From an uncultured Collinsella sp. (lineage in GTDB: Bacteria > Actinomycetota > Coriobacteriia > Coriobacteriales > Coriobacteriaceae), in assembly GCA_958370325.1 (NCBI GenBank), contig CATXJW010000026.1:1-27352 (forward strand): a stretch of 27,352 bases of DNA, in the 5' to 3' direction. The position numbers and the translations under genes were made by a program. Position 1 is the first letter of the stretch, and each line of letters begins with the position of its first letter. Shown one piece after another: positions 10,104-17,649 of the stretch. The notes under the pieces are model-generated. The model saw nothing but the letters and a program-made list of their open reading frames with translations. It had not been told where the DNA came from and did no database searches.

Positions 10104-12257
10104 TTACTGAACTTTGCTGGCGAACTCGAGGTATTGCATGCGCTGCAGCTTGTCGATCGTCGAGGCGTAGGGGCTGTCTTCCGATTCCAAGTCGTAGCGC
10201 AGCCCGTCGGCACCGAGATAGCCGGCGACATTGATGGTGGGCACATCTGACCTTGTCGCAAGCAGGGCCTTTTGGTAATTGGTGAGCGGGGCGCCGATCT
10301 TATTAAGGGTAATGGCTGCAATCTCGTTTGCCCCGACGGTGTCGTAGACGTTGAGCTCGGTATTGCCGGCGATCTCATAGTTAGCCCAGACGAGATATGT
10401 CGACTGATAGATACGGAAAGCGTGGCTTGCCGTATCTTCCTGAGGGTACAGCTCGTCGTTGAGAGTCGTTGCGGCGCTCGGCTGATGGTCGCCAAAAAAG
10501 ACAAGAACAACCGGTCTGCCGATATTGCGGAGCTCGTTGATAAAGTACTCGAGGTCCCGGTCGGATGCGTTGATGCAGGTGAGATAGGTGTTGAGCGCGC
10601 TGTTGGCACCCTCACTGGCTCCCTCGACCCAATAGTTTGTCAGCTCTTCGGCGGGAACGGTGCCATAGTCGTAGCCGCCGTGATTTTGCATCGTGACGTC
10701 AAAGATGAACTGTGGGGCTTCGTTGGTTCTAAGCAGGTCGAGTATCTTGTCGTAGGTGGCGTAGTCGCATACGCCGGCATGGTAATAGGGCGCACCTTCG
10801 AAATCGCCGATTGAAAGAAAGTCTCCAAAGCCCAGCTGCTGATAGATTTTATCGCGATGGTAGTTGACGGGGTTTTGCGGGTGCATAGCGGTAGCGGTAT
10901 ACCCAAGCTCTTTAAGGTCCTTTGCCAGGCTGTTGACGCCATTCATCTGATACAGCTGATAGGGGATTTTGCCTAATCCGACAAAGGCCGTTGTCGCTCC
11001 GGTCAAAAATTCGAATTCGGAGTTCGCCGTTCCGCCACCGGCGACCGAAGCGAGCATGGTGCCGCGAACAAGTGTGTCGGGAAGCGAGTTGTAGAATGCG
11101 GGGCCGGTGTACCCGGCTGTCTGGAGCTGCTCAAAGCACGAAAGGTCGCTAAAACTCTCGTTCATGACGGCAACAATCGTTGGCTTGATTTCATTGAACT
11201 GGGCAACGGCCGCCGCGCGCTGCTCGCTCGAGCCATATGTGCTGTCGTAGGCGGCGGCGAGCTCCTGCTCGAGGCTCTGCGCCTCATCGGGCGTATAGTC
11301 TTCGGGCTTCTCAATGGGCAACTCGTTGACCATTTCGGTGAACGAAGTGATAAAACCCTGAGACGCATACGTGGTGATGGGCTGCCAACGGTCAAATCCA
11401 AAATCCAGCGCCTGCTCCAAGTCGATGTTGGAAAAGCCCGAGAGCCCCACAACGGTTACTAGCAGAAAAGCGCAGAGGTTAGCGGCGATTGCGGGGAAGA
11501 CATGGGTGGGCGTACGGAGCTTTCGCGGTCGGATGAGCGAAAGAAGCCCCAGGGAAATCTCCAGCAGGGCGAGAGAGGTTACGATTCCGGCGGTAAAGGC
11601 AAACTCGTATCCCTCGCTCACTTCCATTGCGGTGCCAAGGGCCAAGATATCGCTTGGCAGGATGGCTTCGCCTTTAAACGTTATGACGAAGTGCTCGGCA
11701 ATGCCAAGGATGCAACAGACGACGGGCACGAGGGCCATGACGCCTCCATGACGCTGTCCCAGCAAATAAAGGGAGAGCAGAACCGTCGCGAGCAACCCGA
11801 CGGAAAACCCGAATGAGTTGGCGGGAATGCGATAGAACGTTTCGTTGCAGGCAATTTCGAGTGAAACGAACGAGAGCGCTGAAACAGCGGCGATGACAAG
11901 GATGTCACGGCAAATACAGGCAACCGTTCCCGTCGCAAGATCGGTTTGGTCGATAAGTCCCGAAACCAAGGGCTCGACAAGAAGTATGACGGCGGCAGCA
12001 CCGAGCGCCGAATAAGAAAGGACCCATAGGGAGCTGCCCTCATTTACGAGCAATTGATTCGTAACCCATGCAGCTACCACGCCGAGCGGGATGAGGAGCG
12101 TCGCGCACCAAAAGACGCGGGCAATGGGTGGCTTTTCGTTGCGTTTGATTGAAAAATACACGCGCACGACGACGGCGGCCACGATAAGGACGGTGATGAA
12201 TATGGGCAGATTGGCCATGTCGCTCGAAGTGATTTCAAGGGGGATATCTTCGGTCAT
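10104..12257 (-). CDS. LtaS/MdoB-family membrane phosphoglycerol transferase (sulfatase fold)
   Basis: This 717-residue protein has about eight hydrophobic segments in its first 275 residues. An extracellular alkaline-phosphatase/sulfatase-type domain follows. The catalytic residues of lipoteichoic acid synthases can be matched: a metal-binding glutamate in MNESFSDL (E367), the nucleophile threonine in GGGTANSEFEF (T410), and the aspartate-histidine pair in FFGDHQPS (D590, H591). A member of this family moves glycerol phosphate from phosphatidylglycerol to a glycolipid or glycan outside the cell. The true acceptor in this organism is unknown; a lipoteichoic acid-like polymer or a phosphoglycerol-decorated glycan are both possible. 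The ATG at 12257 has AGAGGAA upstream. It is transcribed divergently from uvrA. Confidence 0.88.
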   Translation of the reverse strand: MTEDIPLEITSSDMANLPIFITVLIVAAVVVRVYFSIKRNEKPPIARVFWCATLLIPLGVVAAWVTNQLLVNEGSSLWVLSYSALGAAAVILLVEPLVSGLIDQTDLATGTVACICRDILVIAAVSALSFVSLEIACNETFYRIPANSFGFSVGLLATVLLSLYLLGQRHGGVMALVPVVCCILGIAEHFVITFKGEAILPSDILALGTAMEVSEGYEFAFTAGIVTSLALLEISLGLLSLIRPRKLRTPTHVFPAIAANLCAFLLVTVVGLSGFSNIDLEQALDFGFDRWQPITTYASQGFITSFTEMVNELPIEKPEDYTPDEAQSLEQELAAAYDSTYGSSEQRAAAVAQFNEIKPTIVAVMNESFSDLSCFEQLQTAGYTGPAFYNSLPDTLVRGTMLASVAGGGTANSEFEFLTGATTAFVGLGKIPYQLYQMNGVNSLAKDLKELGYTATAMHPQNPVNYHRDKIYQQLGFGDFLSIGDFEGAPYYHAGVCDYATYDKILDLLRTNEAPQFIFDVTMQNHGGYDYGTVPAEELTNYWVEGASEGANSALNTYLTCINASDRDLEYFINELRNIGRPVVLVFFGDHQPSAATTLNDELYPQEDTASHAFRIYQSTYLVWANYEIAGNTELNVYDTVGANEIAAITLNKIGAPLTNYQKALLATRSDVPTINVAGYLGADGLRYDLESEDSPYASTIDKLQRMQYLEFASKVQ

Positions 12258-12450
12258 GGACGTTCCTCTGGTACAGCAAATTAAGTTCAGTATTAGATTA
12301 CTGTAACCTTTCCACGGCATTTCGAGAAACAAAGCGCCCGATACGCAAAGCTAAAGGTCTGCGAATCTTGTATTACGAACATCTGTGCGCGTCGAGTGCG
12401 CTAAACTCATCGGCAGTATGATTCGATGCAATAGGAGGCAAGGAGCTTCC
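12258..12450. promoter_or_regulatory. Divergent intergenic region between the LtaS-like gene and uvrA
   Basis: This 193-base gap must hold promoters for both directions. On the + strand TAAACT (12402-12407) and TATGAT (12417-12422) are possible -10 elements for uvrA, but no good -35 pairs with either. A site resembling the Gram-positive LexA box GAAC-N4-GTTC occurs at 12377-12388 as GAAC-ATCT-GTGC, with one mismatch. On the minus side, AT-rich sequence (TAATCTAATAC) about 30-45 bases before the LtaS-like start may contain its -10. These assignments are weak. Confidence 0.35.
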
Positions 12451-15330
12451 ATGTCTGATTCTTCTATCGTTATTCGCGGCGCTCGTGAGCATAACCTCCG
12501 GGATATCGATGTTTCCATTCCGCGTGACCAACTCGTGGTCATTACCGGTCTTTCTGGCTCGGGCAAGAGTTCGCTGGCATTCGACACTATCTATGCCGAG
12601 GGCCAGCGTCGATACGTCGAGAGCCTTTCGAGCTATGCACGCCAGTTCTTGGGCCAGATGGACAAACCCGACCTGGACTCGATTGACGGCCTGTCGCCGG
12701 CTGTCTCAATTGATCAAAAGACGACATCCAAAAACCCACGCTCGACGGTGGGCACCGTAACCGAGATTTACGACTATCTGCGTCTGCTGTTTGCTCGCGT
12801 GGGAACGCCGCACTGTCCTGAGTGCGGTCGTGTCATTGAGCGTCAGACGACCGATCAGGTCGCCGATAAGGTGCTGGCGGCGGGGGAGGGCCGTCGCGCG
12901 TTTGTGTTGGCGCCGGTGGTTCGTGGACGCAAGGGCGAATATGCCAAGCTGTTTGAGGACCTGCGTGCGGAGGGCTTTAGCCGTGTGCGTGTCGACGGCG
13001 AGGTTCGCTCGCTTGATGACCCTATCGATTTGGATAAGAAATTCAAGCACGATATCGAGGTCGTGGTCGACCGCATCGTGATTCGCGAGAACTCGCTGGG
13101 CCGTATTGCCGAGTCCGTTGAACAGGCGACTGCGCTGGCGCACGGTAACGTGAACGTGTACATGCTGCCCGACCGCGACGCTCCCGAGGGGACCGAAGGC
13201 GAGTTGCTGGAGTATTCGCTGGCGTTAGCGTGCCCGGAGCATGGGCACTCCATCGATGACCTGCAGCCGCGTGATTTCTCGTTCAACGCGCCCTATGGCG
13301 CGTGCCCAGAGTGCGATGGCCTGGGCTTTAAGAAGACGGTCGATGCCGAGGCGCTGATTGAAGACCCTTCGAAGTCGATCGCCGACGGAGTCTTTGGCAG
13401 CCTGTTCGGAAATTCCAACTATTATCCGCAGATTTTTGCCGCGGTCTGCAAACACTTTAAGGTGAGTGCCGATACACCATGGGAAGACCTGCCCCCGCGG
13501 GTGCGTCGTGCGTTTTTGGATGGCATGGGCGACACGAAGATTTCGGTCGACTATCAAAAGCTCGATGGGCGTCGCAGCCAGTGGGACACTAAGTTCTCGG
13601 GTGTGCGCAACATCCTGTACGAGCGCTACAACGAGACGACGAACGAGAACACCAGGGCTCGCTTGGAGAAATACATTCGCGAAGAGCCATGCTCGAGCTG
13701 TCACGGTGCTCGCCTGCGTCCCGAGATGCTTGCCGTCACCGTGGGCGGCAAGTCCATTTACGATGTCTGCTGCCTGTCGTGTCGCGAGTCGCTCGAGTTT
13801 TTTGAGGGCCTGGAGCTTACCGAGCGTCAGCAGTTTATCGGCGGGCGCATCGTCAAGGAAATCCTGGAGCGCCTGCGTTTTCTGGTCGATGTCGGACTCG
13901 ACTATCTGACGCTCGATCGCGCCTCGGCGACGCTTTCCGGCGGTGAGGCCCAGCGCATTCGCTTGGCAACGCAGATCGGCGCCGGCCTCATGGGCGTTCT
14001 GTACATTCTGGACGAGCCGTCGATCGGCCTTCACCAACGCGATAACGAGCGCCTGATCAAGACGCTCGAGCGCCTGCGTGACATCGGCAATACCGTTATC
14101 GTCGTCGAGCACGACGAAGATACGATTCGTGCTGCCGACTACGTGATCGATATGGGTCCCGGTGCGGGCGTTAACGGCGGACACGTGGTCGCCGCGGGAA
14201 CGCCTGCCGATATCATGGCGTGCCCCGATTCCATGACGGGTGCTTATTTGACCGGCAAGCGGATGATCCGCGTGCCCGATGAGCGCCGCAAGCCCGGCCG
14301 TGGCTGCCTTAAGATCACGGGCGCCCGCGCCAACAACCTTAAAAACGTTACCGCCAAGATTGAGTTCGGTACGCTCACAGTCGTTACCGGCGTGTCGGGA
14401 TCGGGCAAGAGCTCCCTGGTTACCGACACCATTGCGCCTGCGCTTACGAATGCCATTCACCGTTCGACGCGTCCTGTGGGCCCGTACAAAAAGCTCGAGG
14501 GTATCGAGTGCATCGATAAGGTGATCGACATCGACCAGTCGCCGATTGGCCGCACGCCGCGTTCCAACCCTGCTACGTACATTGGCCTGTGGGATGATCT
14601 TCGCGCGCTGTTTGCGAGTACGCCGGAGTCGAAGGCGCGTGGCTACTCGCCGGGACGTTTCTCCTTTAACGTGAGCGGCGGTCGCTGCGAAGCATGCAAG
14701 GGCGACGGACAAATTAAGATCGAGATGCACTTCCTTCCCGATATCTATGTCCCCTGTGAGGTCTGCGGCGGCAAACGCTATAACCGCGAGACGCTTGAGG
14801 TCACCTACCGTGGTAAGACCATCTCTGACGTGCTCGACATGAGCGTCACCGAGGCGCTGGCCTTCTTTGGGAATATCCCGCAGATTAAGCGCAAGCTCCA
14901 GACGCTGTACGATGTAGGCTTGGGCTACGTGAGCCTGGGCCAGCCCGCCACGACGCTCTCGGGCGGCGAGGCGCAGCGTGTGAAGCTCGCCAAGGAGCTT
15001 CATCGACGCCAGACGGGCAAGACGTTCTATATTTTGGACGAGCCGACGACCGGCCTTCATTTTGAGGACGTCCGCCAGCTGCTCGATGTGCTGCAGCGCT
15101 TGGTCGATGCGGGCAACACGGTGCTGGTGATCGAACACAACCTTGATGTCATCAAGGTTGCCGACCGCCTGATCGATATGGGCCCCGAGGGCGGTAACGG
15201 CGGCGGAACCGTCGTGGTTTCGGGCACACCGGAGCAGGTTGCGGACTGTCCGCAGAGTTATACGGGCAAGTTTTTGGCGCCGTTGCTCAGGCGTGACCGG
15301 GAGCGTCAGGCTCAACTTGATGCTCAATAA
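12451..15330 (+). CDS. uvrA: Excinuclease ABC subunit A
   Basis: UvrA is the ATP-dependent damage sensor of nucleotide excision repair and hands damaged DNA to UvrB. The 959-residue protein shows two ABC ATPase modules. The first has Walker A GLSGSGKSS (33-41) and signature LSGGEAQRIRLA (near 495). The second has Walker A GVSGSGKSS (near 647) and signature LSGGEAQRVKLA (near 836). Zinc-binding cysteines appear in the first module (CPEH..ACPEC) and in the second (CEAC near 746, CEVC near 770). The second set frames the DNA-contact insertion. Length is close to the E. coli protein (940). The ATG at 12451 is preceded by AAGGAG with a five-base spacer; an upstream in-frame extension lacks similarity. 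It is monocistronic by appearance, flanked by a divergent gene and a hairpin. Confidence 0.98.
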   Translation: MSDSSIVIRGAREHNLRDIDVSIPRDQLVVITGLSGSGKSSLAFDTIYAEGQRRYVESLSSYARQFLGQMDKPDLDSIDGLSPAVSIDQKTTSKNPRSTVGTVTEIYDYLRLLFARVGTPHCPECGRVIERQTTDQVADKVLAAGEGRRAFVLAPVVRGRKGEYAKLFEDLRAEGFSRVRVDGEVRSLDDPIDLDKKFKHDIEVVVDRIVIRENSLGRIAESVEQATALAHGNVNVYMLPDRDAPEGTEGELLEYSLALACPEHGHSIDDLQPRDFSFNAPYGACPECDGLGFKKTVDAEALIEDPSKSIADGVFGSLFGNSNYYPQIFAAVCKHFKVSADTPWEDLPPRVRRAFLDGMGDTKISVDYQKLDGRRSQWDTKFSGVRNILYERYNETTNENTRARLEKYIREEPCSSCHGARLRPEMLAVTVGGKSIYDVCCLSCRESLEFFEGLELTERQQFIGGRIVKEILERLRFLVDVGLDYLTLDRASATLSGGEAQRIRLATQIGAGLMGVLYILDEPSIGLHQRDNERLIKTLERLRDIGNTVIVVEHDEDTIRAADYVIDMGPGAGVNGGHVVAAGTPADIMACPDSMTGAYLTGKRMIRVPDERRKPGRGCLKITGARANNLKNVTAKIEFGTLTVVTGVSGSGKSSLVTDTIAPALTNAIHRSTRPVGPYKKLEGIECIDKVIDIDQSPIGRTPRSNPATYIGLWDDLRALFASTPESKARGYSPGRFSFNVSGGRCEACKGDGQIKIEMHFLPDIYVPCEVCGGKRYNRETLEVTYRGKTISDVLDMSVTEALAFFGNIPQIKRKLQTLYDVGLGYVSLGQPATTLSGGEAQRVKLAKELHRRQTGKTFYILDEPTTGLHFEDVRQLLDVLQRLVDAGNTVLVIEHNLDVIKVADRLIDMGPEGGNGGGTVVVSGTPEQVADCPQSYTGKFLAPLLRRDRERQAQLDAQ

Positions 15331-15350
15331 ATAGGCGATTCAGCTTATGG

Positions 15351-15381
15351 GCGCCATCGACTCCTTGTGATTCGATGGCGC
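15351..15381 (+). terminator. Hairpin after uvrA
   Basis: A perfect 10-bp inverted repeat, GCGCCATCGA (15351-15360) and TCGATGGCGC (15372-15381), has an 11-base loop and lies 20 bases after the uvrA stop. The trailing sequence (TTGCTGTGT) is only partly T-rich, so termination may be incomplete. Confidence 0.6.
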
Positions 15382-15394
15382 TTGCTGTGTCGAA

Positions 15395-15425
15395 GTGACG
15401 TATGCAGCCGAATTGGACATATACT
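15395..15425 (+). promoter_or_regulatory. Candidate promoter for the ybaK-murJ-uvrC unit
   Basis: TATACT (15420-15425) is a good -10 candidate, 37 bases before the ybaK-like start. GTGACG (15395-15400) is a possible -35 at 19-base spacing. It lies just after the uvrA hairpin, as a promoter for the next operon should. The -35 is weak. Confidence 0.35.
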
Positions 15426-15462
15426 TAATCCTTGCGTCCGAATGCGAGGGAAAGGATATGCC

Positions 15463-15963
15463 ATGGCAAAGGCTGTAAAGACGCCAAAAACCAATGCGAT
15501 GCGCGAGCTGGAAAGCGCCGGCATTTCCTATGTTCTACATACGTACGAAGACGATGGTGATGAGTCGGCGGGCCTGGGGGTCGCGATTTCGGAGCAGCTT
15601 GGCGAGGAGCCCGGTCAAGGATTTAAGACCTTGGTCTGCGTGACGCCGTCCAACGACCACGTCGTGTGCTGCATCCCTGTTGCCGACGAGCTCGATCTAA
15701 AGTCCGCTGCGCGTGCCGCGGGGGAGAAGTCCTTGGCCATGATGCATGTGAAGGATTTGCTTGCGGCGACTGGCTACGTTCGCGGCGGCTGCAGTCCGGT
15801 CGGCATGAAAAAACGCTACCGGACGCTCATTGATGAGACATGTGTCCTTTGGGATACCATTTTTATTTCGGGAGGCAAGCGTGGTTATCAGCTCGAGCTT
15901 GCACCTGATGATTTAATTGCATTTTGCGGGGCGACAGTTGCCGCGATTACGAGAGAGGACTGA
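15463..15963 (+). CDS. ybaK: YbaK/EbsC-type aminoacyl-tRNA deacylase (probable Cys-tRNA(Pro) deacylase)
   Basis: The 166-residue protein matches the YbaK/ProX superfamily, free-standing editing domains that hydrolyse mischarged tRNA, classically Cys-tRNA(Pro). Supporting segments are GQGFKTLVC near residues 49-57, a central hydrophobic pair of strands with ADELDLKSAARAAG, the lysine-rich MMHVKDLLAATGYVRGGCSPVGMKKR segment (about 94-119) and a C-terminal LAPDDLIAF stretch. The conserved GGCSPVG turn is typical of the Cys-tRNA(Pro) subgroup. The ATG at 15463 follows AGGGAAAGG. The gene ends three bases before murJ and probably shares its transcript. The function of the family is known, but the exact tRNA specificity here is inferred. 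Confidence 0.9.
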   Translation: MAKAVKTPKTNAMRELESAGISYVLHTYEDDGDESAGLGVAISEQLGEEPGQGFKTLVCVTPSNDHVVCCIPVADELDLKSAARAAGEKSLAMMHVKDLLAATGYVRGGCSPVGMKKRYRTLIDETCVLWDTIFISGGKRGYQLELAPDDLIAFCGATVAAITRED

Positions 15964-15966
15964 GCG

Positions 15967-17649
15967 ATGCTGCAGGAAGAATTGAAGCGCGGAGCTCATT
16001 TTGCAGAAGAATCTGCGCCTCAGACACCCTCATCCGAAGCTTCTTCGTCGCGAGATGACACTGACGACATGGGCTCGTCGGACTACTCCACGGTTGGTCG
16101 TTCCGCCGGGCTTATGACCATCCTGACCATCGTGTCTCGCGTCACCGGTTTTATCCGCACGTGGGCAATGGCGGCCGCTATCGGCATGTCGCTACTCTCG
16201 TCCTCCTATCAGGTCGCCAACAACCTGCCAAATATGCTCTACGAACTCGTGATGGGCGGCATGCTCGTGACGGCGTTTTTGCCCGTGTACATGGGCGTGA
16301 GGCGTGAGCAGGGTCGCGAGGCCTCGAACGAGTACGTGGGCAACCTGCTTGGCATTCTGCTTTTGGTGCTGGGTGGCATTTCGTTGCTGGGGACCGTGTT
16401 CGCCCCGGGCTTTATCTGGACGCAATCGTTCCTTTCGGGTGACGGCGGCAGCATGGATACCGCTGCGTTCATGTTCCGTTTCTTTGCCATCCAGATTCTG
16501 TTTTATGGCTTGGGCTCGGTGTTTTCGGGCGTTCTCAACGCACACCGCGACTACTTCTGGTCGACGTTTGCCCCGGTCCTCAACAATGTGATCGTCATTG
16601 CGAGCTTTATGGGCTTTGCGCCCGTGTCCGCACAGTTTGGCGAACGTGCCGGCATCATCTTGATTGCGGCCGGTACGACCCTCGGTGTTTTTGTTCAGAT
16701 GGCATGTCAGATCCCCGCGCTTGGCAAGCACGGCGTGCATCCCCATATCCATATCGACTTTAAGGACCCCGCACTGCGCCAGACGATTGCGCTCGGTATC
16801 CCGACGCTGCTCGCCACGGTGTGCATGTTTGTCTCGACTTCTATCACCAACGCTGCCGCGCTGGTGGTCCAGCCCGAGACTGGTCCTTCCGTCATCGCCT
16901 ATGCGCGCCTGTGGTACACGCTGCCCTACGCGCTGATTGCCGCCTCGCTTTCGACGGCGCTCTATACCGAGCTCTCTCACGACGCACAGGAGAAGGATTA
17001 CGACAGCGTTCGCACAGGCATTTCGCGTGGCGTCGCCCAGATGCTGTTCTTCCTGATTCCGTTCGCGCTGTACCTGATTGTCTTCGCGCGTCCGCTCAAC
17101 ATGATCTACTGCGCTGGCAAGTTCGATGAGTCCGGTGTGGCGCTGGTGTCGGAGTTCCTTATCTACCTGGCACTTTCCCTGCCGCTCTACGGCGTGGTCG
17201 TGCTGATGCAGAAGAGCTTCTCTGCCTTGCTCGACATGAAGCCCTATAGCCGCTATTGTCTGTATTCCGCCATCGGCCAGGCCGGCTCGGTTCTGCTGTT
17301 TGGCGTTGTGCTGGGCTTCGGTATGCCGGCAATCGCGCTTTCGTATGTCGTCGACTACGTGATCTTGGTCGGTTGCTCGCTGTGGTGGCTGCGTCGTCGT
17401 CTGCGTGGTCTTCAGGTTAAATCTATCCTGCATGGCGGTTTCTTTGGCCTTTTGCTCGGTGGCTTGGGTGCTGCCGCAGGCGCCGGCGTCATGTGGGCGC
17501 TTGAGCACTTTGTCGGGGCACTTGGCGGCTCGATTCTGATTACTCTTGGCTACGTTTGCGTTGCGGGTGTCGTCTCGCTTGCTGTTACCTTTGGCCTTGC
17601 CGTCGTCCTTAAGATGCCCGAGGTCTCGGCGCTGATTCGTCGCAAGTAG
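15967..17649 (+). CDS. murJ: Lipid II flippase MurJ (MviN family)
   Basis: MurJ moves lipid II, the peptidoglycan precursor, across the cytoplasmic membrane. The 560-residue protein begins with a polar, acidic and serine-rich tail of about 45 residues. Around 14 hydrophobic segments follow. The opening SRVTGFIRTWAMAAAIG and the MLYELVMGGML region carry the family's conserved charged and glycine residues in the first helices. The C-terminus ends shortly after the last helix, without the pseudokinase-like extension of mycobacterial MurJ (MviN). The ATG at 15967 has GAGAGGA seven bases upstream; an internal ATG near residue 35 is a less likely alternative. The stop is immediately followed by the uvrC start, so the two are probably co-translated. 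Confidence 0.94.
   Translation: MLQEELKRGAHFAEESAPQTPSSEASSSRDDTDDMGSSDYSTVGRSAGLMTILTIVSRVTGFIRTWAMAAAIGMSLLSSSYQVANNLPNMLYELVMGGMLVTAFLPVYMGVRREQGREASNEYVGNLLGILLLVLGGISLLGTVFAPGFIWTQSFLSGDGGSMDTAAFMFRFFAIQILFYGLGSVFSGVLNAHRDYFWSTFAPVLNNVIVIASFMGFAPVSAQFGERAGIILIAAGTTLGVFVQMACQIPALGKHGVHPHIHIDFKDPALRQTIALGIPTLLATVCMFVSTSITNAAALVVQPETGPSVIAYARLWYTLPYALIAASLSTALYTELSHDAQEKDYDSVRTGISRGVAQMLFFLIPFALYLIVFARPLNMIYCAGKFDESGVALVSEFLIYLALSLPLYGVVVLMQKSFSALLDMKPYSRYCLYSAIGQAGSVLLFGVVLGFGMPAIALSYVVDYVILVGCSLWWLRRRLRGLQVKSILHGGFFGLLLGGLGAAAGAGVMWALEHFVGALGGSILITLGYVCVAGVVSLAVTFGLAVVLKMPEVSALIRRK

Noticed and set aside
13225..15327. Open frame of 700 codons on the minus strand
   Set aside because: It is a mirror of the uvrA frame; the uvrA motifs are unambiguous on the + strand.
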